The notes beneath the pieces were generated by a model. The model ran no database searches and was not told the DNA's origin. It saw only the letters and a list, made by a program, of their open reading frames with translations. From Metellina segmentata (taxonomy: Eukaryota > Arthropoda > Arachnida > Araneae > Tetragnathidae): a DNA stretch of 64,000 nucleotides. The translations under genes were made by a program, and so were the position numbers. Positions 55,228 through 64,000 of this stretch are shown here, piece after piece. The stretch covers positions 121,722,557-121,786,556 of the forward strand of contig OX375879.1 in NCBI GenBank assembly GCA_947359465.1, read 5' to 3'. Within the stretch, counting starts at the first letter, position 1; every line of letters starts with the position of its first letter.

Positions 55228-56260
55228 GTGGATTCAGCAACCGCTAGACTCCTATCAAATTTCGTTACCCTTAGCGGAAGTGAAAGTAGAAGGAGGTTTC
55301 GGGTCAATCACTACCAAGGCAGCTGTCTTTGCAAACACCGCCGATGTGCGACGATACATCTTAGGTAACCGAACAGCTCAGATGATTCGCGAATTAACGG
55401 GGTATGAGTTCTCGGAAACTGAGCAAATTAATGCCGTTCAAATGCGTTTACAGAAACGGCAGTCAGAAGCGAATGTTTTGGGGGAGGGGGAAAACCCCCA
55501 AGTAGTTTCGATTTCGCCCTCGTCGGGGATAGACAAGACAGCTACAGAATTGAGGTTGAACGAACCGCTTGTTATTCCCGTGGCGGAGGCAAGCGGCACG
55601 GAATTGGAGCTCCTGGAAGTAAAGATAGAGGAATATAAGACCGACGCGGAGTTGAGATCGGGCGAGCCTATTAGTCTTCCTATGACAGAGGCTAACGACC
55701 AGAAAAAAGAACTAAAGGGGCAGAGAGACGACGATGTTTACGGAGGGGAGAAAGTAAGTCCTCAAGTAGCCAAGTTATGCTCTCCGAGGGTGGTAATCCA
55801 GACCGACACAAAGGTGCGATCGAAAGAACCGTTAGTTCTTCCAGTGGGGGTAGCAAGTGAAACGACGGGAATGATTTTCCTGGAAATACCGAATAGCAGT
55901 AAGGGAAAGATAACGGAAGGTGGCCCAGGGTTAGAAGAAGAATTAGATGTGTCCGTTTCCGTTCAGGAGGAAACTTTTGAAATAGGTCACGTGGGCCAAA
56001 AGGGGAAAAGAAAAGAGTTGCTAGTGAGTGAAGGGGTGAAGCCAAGACCTTTAGCGTTAGGTTCCGGAGCCGGATCAGATTGGGACCCACAACTTACACC
56101 GTTAGTGTTTTCCACGGTACATGACATCGGTATTGATGATTGTGGCAACACGTCGACCAAAAAAATTGGAAATTCCGCGATCGAACACCGATCTGGGAAA
56201 GAAAAAAAGAATTTAATGCCGACAGTCTGAGTCGCGCTTTTCACGAAAATTCAAAAAGCT
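55228..56260 (+). pseudogene. Rest of the outer element's protease, repetitive linker and last residues of RNase H
   Basis: Continues the frame cut at 48659: WIQQPLDSYQISLPLAEV and RRYILGNRTAQMIREL match the end of the protease region in the nested element. Then comes an acidic linker with three related blocks (LNEPLVIPVAEAS, SGEPISLPMTEAN, SKEPLVLPVGVAS at about 55560, 55660 and 55815). Close to the end the frame reaches EHRSGKE and, after one frameshift, NADSLSRAFHE with a stop at about 56260. These are the last residues of RNase H. About 900 codons of integrase, RT and RNase H are missing between linker and end. Confidence 0.82.
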
Positions 56261-57283
56261 AAATAAAATGTAATTGAGGAAGATTTGTGTTGTAAAGTGT
56301 AATATTATTGCGAATTATGTTTTGAGTTGAGTGAAATGGAGATTTTTGTAGTTATGGGCATTTCACTTAAATGTTTCTTTATTCTTGCTGGAGATTTTAA
56401 GTGCTAAAATTGTGAATCATGTTTGCTCGGAGTGAAATTGGTAGCCTTGTAATTATGAAATATTCATTCAATGATTTCAGTATCATTTGCTGAGGATTTT
56501 AAATGTTAAAAGTTGTAAACTATGTTTTGCGTATGGTGGAATTGATTTTATTGCATCTATGTTCTTCATTCGAGTACTTTTCGCTGAAAGCTACGTGCAA
56601 ATTTTAATTATGTTTTGTGTAGAGTGGAAATTAATTTTGTGTTTAGGATGTTTTCACTCAGTCATTCTAAACAACTGTCAAAGATTTGTAGTCTTAAAAT
56701 TGCAAATCATGACGTGTGGCGAGTGAAACTTAGGAATTTGGTTTTCGCTTAACAAGTTTGATATTTTATATATGTTTTGGTGTATTTTGGTTTGTTTAAT
56801 GAAAGTATTATTATAGTTTGTTTATTCTGGGTTCGCTTAGCGAAAATATTGCATTTAGAAATATGCTTTGTTGTATTTTTGTCTGGTTAATGGAATTTGT
56901 ATAGTTCGTAATGTGTATTGAAATTTTGGGTTTCGCTTAACGAAATTCTTATATGTGATGTGGTTAATGTGATTTGGTTTTAGTTTTAACGAATTTGGTA
57001 TAAGTCTTAAAGTTTAGTGTTTATTTTGTTTTTATTTTAATTTGGTATTTGAGCCTTGAGTGACCATACTGTAAGGGAGTAGAAAGTTACTCCGGTATAT
57101 GAATTTTAAATTGATTGGATTTCACTTGCCTTACACATATTCTTGAGTCACGGTTTCAGGATATGGCGGTGGTAAGTGATCTGTTATTCTGAATTGCCAG
57201 TGGGTAATTATCCGTGCGTATGTGGAAGCGTACGTTGAAAACTTTTCACCTTTGGGAAAAGTTTTTTCAGTAGTGGGGGCGGT
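56261..57283 (+). other. 3' untranslated part of the outer element, with diverged repeats
   Basis: Contains about four diverged copies of a 120-150 bp block (words such as TTTTAAATG-TAAAA, GTGAA-T-ATG-TTTG and GTTTCGCTTAACGAAAT). No ORF was seen. Confidence 0.55.
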
Positions 57284-57846
57284 TGTACCATATGGTACTA
57301 GCCGACCCTTTTCCCTAACACGTGGACGCTGAAATGTTTCGAAATGCAAAAACAACTTCAGACTTTGCACGTGCGGGTTTTCACAAAATACCGAAAGAGA
57401 GTATTTTCTCATCGGCGGCCCGGCGTTCCATTTGATCCATAGACACAGCTGGAGTTTCCGTCGGTTCCCTAATCCCATGTCTGGGATGAAGTTTTGCTGT
57501 GGGGAACTCAAGACGGCATGACAGACGGTTTTCGCATCTGTGTGGGGGTGTTTCTGTTCTGGAGAGGACATAAACATCTCTAGAGGGCTCGGAATTCACC
57601 CCCTCTCGTTGGCAGCTGCGGTTCTGTTGAGCGAAGCGAACATGGATTTTGAGGAGATTCGGACTCGAGATTCGACGAGAGACAGACGTCTCTGTTTTGC
57701 CATTTGTTACTTTGGCTTCAGGCAGGATTCGGTTGTCGATGCCTGTGCCCTTAATTATCTTTTTAAACTTTCTTGTAAATATTTAATTTATGTAAATAAA
57801 TAGTTTAATTTTAAACCAGCTGTCCGTCTAATTCTTACATGACGGT

Positions 57847-57849
<3 letters not shown>
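57284..57849 (+). repeat. 3' LTR of the outer Gypsy element
   Basis: Same length as the 5' LTR. Differences include CTGAAATG versus CTGGAATG and GAACTCAAGACGG versus GAAGTCAAGTCGG. Confidence 0.92.

Positions 57850-57918
<69 letters not shown>
57850..57918. repeat. (AT)n microsatellite at the insertion site
   Basis: About 68 bp of AT dinucleotides directly after the 3' LTR. The outer Gypsy element inserted in or beside it. Confidence 0.97.
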
Positions 57919-57921
<3 letters not shown>

Positions 57922-58262
57922 TCAAAATTACAATATAAAATTCTCTTTTACTTAATAGTTTCTTTTCTTTTTAGAAATACAAAAATACTTATAATGCCCC
58001 AAGTGTACTACTAACTAACTAACTAACACCAACACACACACACCCGTGCCTAGTGTCGTGAGACACTGTACCAGTTTAAATAAGTGTGGTTGGATGAGTA
58101 GAGCATGCCACCAAGGTAACATGTCTACCCAGAATGTTAGAGCACATTACATTACATTTATACATCCTTACATCTATACAGTATATACATTAAATCACTA
58201 TACTAGGTTACATTATAAATATATATATACATCATGCAAGGTGAGAAAAAAGTTCGTTTTTC

Positions 58263-61200
58263 TTAGTCTCTTAGGATAATCAAGTCCTGATGATTTTCAA
58301 TGAATCTCACCATGTTAATAATTTTAACCCTCGAGCCCTTGTTGCATGCAATGTTCCTGAGCCATGCAATTTTTAGGTGGTCGGCAGGTGTTCTCACATG
58401 CCATGAGGCTGTAAGGGGGCAAACTGTGATGTAATGTAGAGGTCTGCCAATTTCACCACATGAGCAGTTTTCGGACTTGATTTTCTTAAACCTCGTTAGG
58501 TAGGATGGGAATGGGCCGTGCCCTGTGAAGAAAAGTGTCTCTTCCCTGGTCCAACTTGATGATTTTAGTGACACTTTTGGTAACACATCGTGCACCGTCC
58601 TGCCTGTTTCTCCTTCGTCCCATTCATTCTGCCATGCATCAAGTAGCCAGCTAGTGGTTTCCTTTCTGTAATGGCTCTTGGGCCATTTCACCCCTTCATC
58701 TACGCATTCCATTGTTGTTGCCTCTTTTGCTAATCTATCTGCTTCTTCGTATCCATCGTGACCCGCATGGGCTTTAATCCATCCTAGGCAAATTTCCTTG
58801 TTGTTGTATAGTAAGTGTTGTATTTTTCGTGCCAGTGGACTAGGCGTCTTGGGGTTTTTAAGTGCCAGGAAACCAGCTCGACTGTCCGACCAGATCTTGA
58901 CATTTTTGTCTGCTCTTGCTTCTGCTGCTTTTATGGCTGAAAGTATTCCATAAAGCTCCGCCTGGAAAACGGAATTATTATCCTGCATTCTCGTGGACCA
59001 TTGTTGTGTTATGCGCCCTTCTTGAATAGCGCAGAATGCACTTCCCACTCTCTTCTCCATTTTAGAGCCATCGGTATAGTAGCTTATGCCGGAATGTGAA
59101 GAACTCCCACTGCAGGATTTATTCTGTCATTCGAAAGAGTTTTAGCTGGATGTATAGACCAGCCTATCGCTCTTTCCTCGTAGTCATCTTTGCTATAATT
59201 TGCATCTCCAAGCTTTGTACTTATTTTCATTCTCATTTTGACGCACACCGCTTCTTTTTGAAGTGAAGCAATTCAAAAGTGAATGCTTCACTGCAAACAG
59301 TGGTGCAATTCCCGCAATTGTTTGAAGGGCCATAGTGGGTGCTGTTCTGTAACTTCCTGTTATTGAGATCAGAAATTTTCTTAATATCCCATTTAACTTT
59401 CGTACAGTACGTTGAGTTGGGTTGTGACACCAGACCACTGCACCGTGACTCAACATTCTTTCAGTCACTGTTTTGTACAGCAGCTTTCGGAATTTGTGTC
59501 CTATTCCCCATCTCGTTCCAGCTATTCTTTGTAGCATTTGAAATTGGAACATGGCTTTTTGTCCTATAGTTTGTACATGAGCCGCCCAATTTAGTTTCTC
59601 GTCTAGTATAAGTCCTAGGTACTTTAGAGTACTAGTTCGTTTAATTCTTCGTTTATTCCAGTAGATGGAAGGTCCTCTCAAGAGATTACTAAGGAGGAGG
59701 TATTTAGTCTTTTCTTCGGACACGTTCAGACCTTGCTGATCTGTCCAGGTTTTTAACAGATCTAGTGCATTTGTGGCTAGCTCACCTAATTTGCGCTCTG
59801 ATTTTGCCGCGATTACAATGGCAAAGTCGTCAGAAAATGCTTGCATGTGGACTCCTTCAGGCCATGGTAGATCCAATGCTTCATCGGCCACGATATTCCA
59901 CAGCACTGGTCCGCTGCACGATCTCTGTGGACAGCCTTTTGCTTGTTTCTTGATTGCCGGACCTTCGCTTGTCATTAGCATGACTTTTCTATCCTCGAGG
60001 ACTTTAGCAAAAGTATTTTTAATGTGGGAAGGGCATTTAGATTTCGCTAGTCTGTTTTTGATGACATTGTAATTAAGATTGTCGAATGCCCCGTCAATAT
60101 CAACCGACACAACAGCTACGAGCAGTTTTTTCTTTTTCTGTTCATTAATTCTGTTTAGTAAGGTTTCTAGAGCACTGTCAACAGATGAGCCCTCCTTGAA
60201 ACCAAATTGGAGTGCATGCCTTTCTTTGTTTACAACTTGATGATAAGTTAATCTTTGCACAAGCAATCTCTCCAAAGCTTTTCCAATAGTTGGTAGAAGG
60301 GAAATTGGTCGATATGATTTTATTTCATCGTGTTTTCTTCCCGCCTTGTGGAAAAGAATAATAATTCCGATTTTTAGGGACTTAGGAAAGGCTGCAAGAT
60401 TTAGACATTTATTGAAGAAAGCATATAGGAGTTCTGGAAATTTGTTATTGATTATTTGCAACACCAGATTATCTATACCATCATATCCAGGTGCTTTGCC
60501 TTTCGGAAGATAGTTTGTAGTTCTATTGACCTCATCTTTGGAGAAGTCTGGGTCCCTTGGCGTATTGGTAAATTCTTCTACCATTAGACTGTTGCAGTTG
60601 TTACACGGATAAAGTGATTCCAGAATTTTACAAGCGAATTCTTTGACAGAACCAGCGTTTCCTACACCTGTTATTTTGAAAATTTCGTCTGGTATAATTC
60701 CTTTCCGAAAAACTGCCCTGTACTGTTTACCGTAAGGAGTTCTAGCATCTGTACAGAATTTTCTCCAAGCTTCCTTTTTAGCTTTATTTACATCTTTTAT
60801 GAGTTGAGTTCTTTTCTGTGCATAAATCTTTTTAGCTCGTGCTTTTTCTTCACCCTGTGTCTTTTGAGATCTTGTTCTAAGGGCATTTACTTCCCTCTTT
60901 CTAATTTGAAAATCCTGGTTCCACCAAACAGGTGTCGGATTATTGTATGAAGATTTCTTTTTCCTAAATGCCTTATTGCAGGCTGTGGTAATAGATTTTC
61001 GCAAGTCCTCTGTTATGTTGTTCAGTGTTTCAGGCTCTGAACACTCGGAAATGTCTCTGTATATTCGAGCTGCATCATTTTCGAAGCTGAGTGCGAATTT
61101 TTTATGTCCTCCAAAGGCTGTTTTGTACCTGGTGTACGTTGATGATTTTCTTATCGATGAGATAACTGTTCTGACATACATGTGGTCACTCAGTGTTTCT

Positions 61201-61846
61201 TCATCCAGTACTTCCCAGCCGCACTGATTCGCTAGCTCTGGGTGAGACACCAGAGTAATGTCCGGCCAGCCCACACTCATGTTGTTGTTAAAGGTTGGAG
61301 GTGATTTGGGATCGTTGAGGACTTGTAATTTATGTTCATGTATGAACTCCAGTAGATCCGACCCTCTGGAGTTTTGATGGTCGTACCCCCAGTTGATGCT
61401 ATGAGCATTTAAATCACAGCCAATTATGAAGTATTCATTTCCGACTTTTCGAACATTTTCGCTGATTTCTTGAAGGGTTACTTAAGGTCCTCTTGAGGTG
61501 ATGAGTAGGCCGAGAAGAACATTAGAGGCCCGTTTATATTTTCAACTTTAGCCACCACTGTGTTATCGGTAATCGCAATAATGACTGGATGCAAATTTCT
61601 ATTCGTTATTACAATTCCTGCTTTTTTATTCTTCGATATCCAGTGAATCCATGAACAGGGGATTCCAATCATTTTATTTTCTTTCACATATGGCTCTTGT
61701 ACCAGAATCACATCTGGTTTGTATTTTTCTGCCATAATCGAGAGTTGGCTAGTTGGATCTCTTGACTGTCTTAGGTTTATTTGGACGAGTGTCAATGTGG
61801 GACGTATTTGCGTTGTTATGAATTGAGTTGACGTGTGGTGTGACAT
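58263..61846 (-). pseudogene. LINE ORF2: endonuclease, RT, RNase H
   Basis: 61846-61478: endonuclease start (LVQINLRQSRDPTSQL, VILVQEPYV, GIVITNR). After a one-base shift: GCDLNAHSINWGYDHQNSRG, GWPDITLV and LSDHMYV, so the catalytic set is present. RT at 61280-59193: YRPISLLPTIGKALERLL, FGFKEGSSVDSA, SVDIDGAFDNL, GCPQRSCSGPVLWN and FSDDFAIV (DD kept, with S where A is usual). After the second break: YYTDGSKMEKRVGSAF, AELYGILSAIKAAE, WSDSRAGFLAL and GWIKAHAGHDGYEEADRLAK (RNase H), then a Cys/His tail (CSCGEIGRPLHYITVC). Confidence 0.88.
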
Positions 61847-61847
61847 T

Positions 61848-62135
61848 TTAATATGCTATTGCGTTTTTGAATATTTTTACTTCTTCTTGATAGCAAGGAC
61901 ATACAACATCTGCTGCAGAGTGAGCCATGTTTATATTGGCTCCATATTTTTCCACTTGCTCCCAACAGTTGATGCATTTGAAAGATTGACTTTTGCATTC
62001 AACTGTTTTATGTGGACCGGAACAATGAGCACAATACATTTTAAGGGTGTGGCAATTGTTTTGAGTGTGGCCATACGTTTGACATCTAAAGCACCTCTTT
62101 ACATTAAAATGTTCTTTAACCTTGTATGTTGACAT
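61848..62135 (-). pseudogene. LINE ORF1 C-terminal part with zinc knuckles
   Basis: Three Cys-rich knuckles in a row: CFRCQTYGHTQNNC, CAHCSGPHKTVEC and CINC followed by NMAHSAADVVCPC. This arrangement is usual for ORF1 of R1/I-type LINEs. The frame starts at the truncation point, and the coiled-coil and RNA-binding part expected before it are missing. Confidence 0.83.
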
Positions 62136-62286
62136 GGATTGCTATAGGCTCAATAATAAAAAAAATTTATCACAGCTGACATAACTTAAATATTTTAAGC
62201 TGGTCCAAAAAAGGGAATCATTGAAGTAAATCTAAGTATGTTCTTGAAATTGACAAAATAAAACTAAAATTTCTAAGCACTAAAAT

Positions 62287-62310
62287 TTAAAAAAAAAAAA
62301 AAAAAAAAAA
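62287..62310. repeat. Poly-A run
   Basis: About 23 A residues on the plus strand. It is at the 5' side of the LINE, so it is not its tail. It may be the tail of another small insertion that I could not define. Confidence 0.7.
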
Positions 62311-62393
62311 CATGTCTTTGAAGATAAATATTGAGCATAAATAAAAATAGTCACCACATTAACACAAAATAAAAAGCATTATTACTTCATATT

Positions 62394-63029
62394 TCAATTT
62401 GTCTGGTAGTTTTGGAACGATAGTTCAATTAATTCATTTTCCTTAGGAACAGCGTTATATATTCTTACTGTTGCAGTTGCGGGAGAAGAAATGACTTTTA
62501 TTCCGTGTTCATAAGCAATCCAACATGTATGTAAAGGCTCTGACCATGTGCAGGATGCACTTGATCCATGAGGATGCACGAACATAATTTTGTAATCATT
62601 ATATTCCTCATAGCATTTCAAAATCTTCCCGATCCAACAATTAAATACACACGTACAACATATTGTTCATTTTGGAATGTTGGTAATTTGATGGTTTTTC
62701 CAATCCTATGGTAGCAATGAAGTTTTTGAGGAACCTGAAACTCTGGAAACCAGCATCTGACTTTTGTTTATTGGTGTAAAGCAGTGATTAGTCCTTGTTC
62801 CTGTAATTGTATTGCCCATTGCATACCTATCTGCTAATTGATTGTTAACAATTTCAAATGGATATTGAAACACTATACCCTTATCAAAAATGTAATTTTT
62901 TACAGAAATATTGGAATTAAATATTGTAAAATGCATAAAATTTTGTAAAATATAAAAAAAAAATTTAATAAATAAAAACATTTTTCTACTGTGCTTCTTA
63001 AAAGTACTTTTTGAAAAACAGCTATGCAA
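62394..63029 (-). pseudogene. Degenerate coding remnant of an unknown transposon
   Basis: Minus strand in one frame with two stops. 63029-62706 ends in FEIVNNQLADRYAMGNTI, TGTRTNHCFTPIN and LVSRVSGSSKTSL. After the stops, CCTCVFNCWIGKILKCYEEY leads into NDYKIMFVHPHGSSASCTW and a CWIAYEHGIKVIS end (62621-62394). The pattern W-IG-(VIL)-x-E, then ND-K-F-HPHGP, then W, then CW(IV) is one I associate with accessory domains of animal DNA transposons, but I cannot name the family. It reads inwards from the right arm of the inverted repeat. Confidence 0.45.
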
Positions 63030-63690
63030 TGAAACAAATTTAAAATAATTTGATACTGTATTGAAAAAAAAACATAAAATAATGTGACCTTGCTTTGAAT
63101 TAGTACATCATAAAAATAAATTTGACTATTGTTTTTAAGTTATGGTCATTTTTGCACTGTAAGATGACCACCGTTTTGCAAATCTATGCTGTCATTAGAA
63201 TAGCTTTTATTCAAAAATAAAAAATGTGTTGCTCGCTCTGAATTTTTCTCAGATTAAAGTATATCTGTTAGTTAATACTTCTACAAAGTTCAGAAAAATG
63301 AGAGGGTTCATTTTTTATAGCCCTTTAAATTCGACTGTTCTAAAAGTGTACTTCTTAGTAAGTAACTTCCACTTTACATGTAAAAAACTCAACTAAAATG
63401 TAAAATTACTACTGGTTTTGTTTTTTATGTACACTCCTGAAATAAATGGCTTTTATTTGGAACAAAAATTACTAAATTTGAACTTATAGTTCTATAGTTA
63501 GGGCCCTGTATAGACAGTCTGGCATATCCAAGATGGCCGCCATTTTGTAAAGTTGACCAACTTTTAAATTATCGTATCTCGTCCAATATTGGACAAAATA
63601 TTTAAAAAATTGATATCTAAGGGTTTCACTGCCTTGTCTATCTATGGTAAAAATTTGAAAAAATCCATGACTATGGTGCAACAACTTTTT
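62880..63690 (-). repeat. Right arm of the long inverted repeat
   Basis: Reverse complement of 45405-46216 with scattered differences (for example AAGATGGCCGCCATTTTG at 63533). Beyond 63690 similarity stops. 63691-64000 shows no recognised feature. Confidence 0.82.
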
Positions 63691-64000
63691 TTCAAAATGG
63701 GTGTTTTCACAAGGAATGACCCAGGATCGCGTTTTGAATGACCTTTGCAACGATCACATTCCAACAACATTCCTTTTTCAAGACTCGTAGTCGTTACGGT
63801 TTCAACCAATGAGTTCCATTCTCACCAAAGATTTTCTTTCTCGTCTATCTCAAGAGTAGTACTGTATAGTATACGCTGAAGGCTGTAGTTTCAATCATTT
63901 TTTTTACGTAATACGCCATTCCTAATAGAAATTGACTATTCAAATGCTTCTTAAAAATACGTAGACAACCCTGATCTTTGCATATTTCCACCTGATTAAG

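Larger units (their letters stand above)
46217..57849 (+). mobile_element. Ty3/Gypsy (Gmr1-like) element, internally deleted, host of a nested element
   Basis: 566-bp LTRs at 46217-46782 and 57284-57849 differ at about eight sites (roughly 1.4%). The LTR starts TGTACCATATGGTAC and ends GACGGTACA. A primer binding site TGGTGGCAGCGGGTTGGA begins 11 nt inside the 5' LTR and a purine tract (GTAGTGGGGGCGG) precedes the 3' LTR. The target site is an AT repeat (ATAT both sides). Inside: leader minisatellite, gag, protease, linker, the last residues of RNase H, and a long 3' untranslated part. Integrase, RT and most of RNase H are absent. At 48659/55224 another element with a CCGT duplication is inserted. 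Confidence 0.9.
58010..62150 (-). mobile_element. R1-like LINE with RNase H, 5' truncated
   Basis: Order on the minus strand: the end of ORF1 (62135-61848), ORF2 endonuclease (61846 to about 61290), RT (61280-59193), RNase H and C-terminus (about 59100-58263), then about 250 bp of 3' untranslated sequence ending with a (TTAG)n tail (58013-58030 on the plus strand as ACTAACTAACTAAC). Two frameshifts (about 61480 and 59190-59100). The 5' part of ORF1 is missing. No target duplication was identified. Confidence 0.85.

Noticed and set aside
55111..55368. ORF starting MLNPTSSAV, also present at 48808
   Set aside because: It is the shared LTR sequence of the nested element read through its border.
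62287..62310. Poly-A tail of the R1-like LINE
   Set aside because: The LINE is on the minus strand and this run is at its 5' side. Its 3' end has a TTAG-type tail at 58013-58030.

Overview
The window is a piece of a repeat-rich animal genome, most likely a chelicerate and probably a spider. It has split genes with GT/AG introns of several kb, tRNA-derived SINEs, Jockey-like and R1-like LINEs with RNase H, hAT, mariner and Tc1 relics, and Ty3/Gypsy elements whose gag begins MAFLG-ARK-DL, a type I associate with spider genomes. The assignment comes from the families seen, not from a database search.

The only host gene I can build is on the minus strand, from about 24,210 down to 687 and continuing beyond base 1. 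Seven coding exons splice cleanly: 24171-23494, 18405-18022, 12224-12036, 7592-7467, 4564-4391, 2992-2847 and 822-687. They give 611 in-frame codons: signal peptide, sema propeller, PSI domain and first IPT domain. The PSI-IPT stretch fits the MET/RON (hepatocyte growth factor receptor) family better than the plexins, but the deciding cytoplasmic exons are outside the window. Its introns hold minisatellites (2526-2760, 3640-4275, 17380-17950, 18470-20460), SINEs, hAT relics and hAT-derived MITEs, and mariner and Tc1 copies.

From 25 to 38 kb, in the 5' non-coding part of that gene or upstream of it, lie a nearly full-length Jockey-like LINE (about 25.3-30.94 kb, frameshifted), a hAT element with matching terminal inverted repeats and a perfect 8-bp target duplication (31638-33693), a second hAT relic, a 60-bp-type degenerate tandem repeat, a SINE and a Tc1-like relic.

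From 38.9 to 43.5 kb is a young Gypsy LTR retrotransposon (minus strand, 4-bp target duplication ACGA, LTRs about 99% identical). Its RT, RNase H and integrase core is replaced by about 770 bp of a host Toll receptor (LRR-type N- and C-flanks, transmembrane segment, first half of the TIR domain). The Toll frame has four stops, yet the retroelement frame runs open through the captured DNA into the integrase tail. This is the most striking feature of the window.

From 45.4 to 63.7 kb, two roughly 800-bp inverted repeats enclose a nest of insertions. A plus-strand Gypsy element (46217-57849, LTRs about 1.4% diverged, pol mostly deleted) is interrupted in its protease region by an intact minus-strand Gypsy element (48660-55223, apparently identical 261-bp LTRs, one 1449-codon ORF). 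The intact element has the order gag-protease-integrase-RT-RNase H, the copia-like order of the Gmr1 group, first described from deuterostomes. A 5'-truncated R1-like LINE (about 58.01-62.15 kb, minus) and a degenerate unknown coding remnant (62.39-63.03 kb) complete the block.
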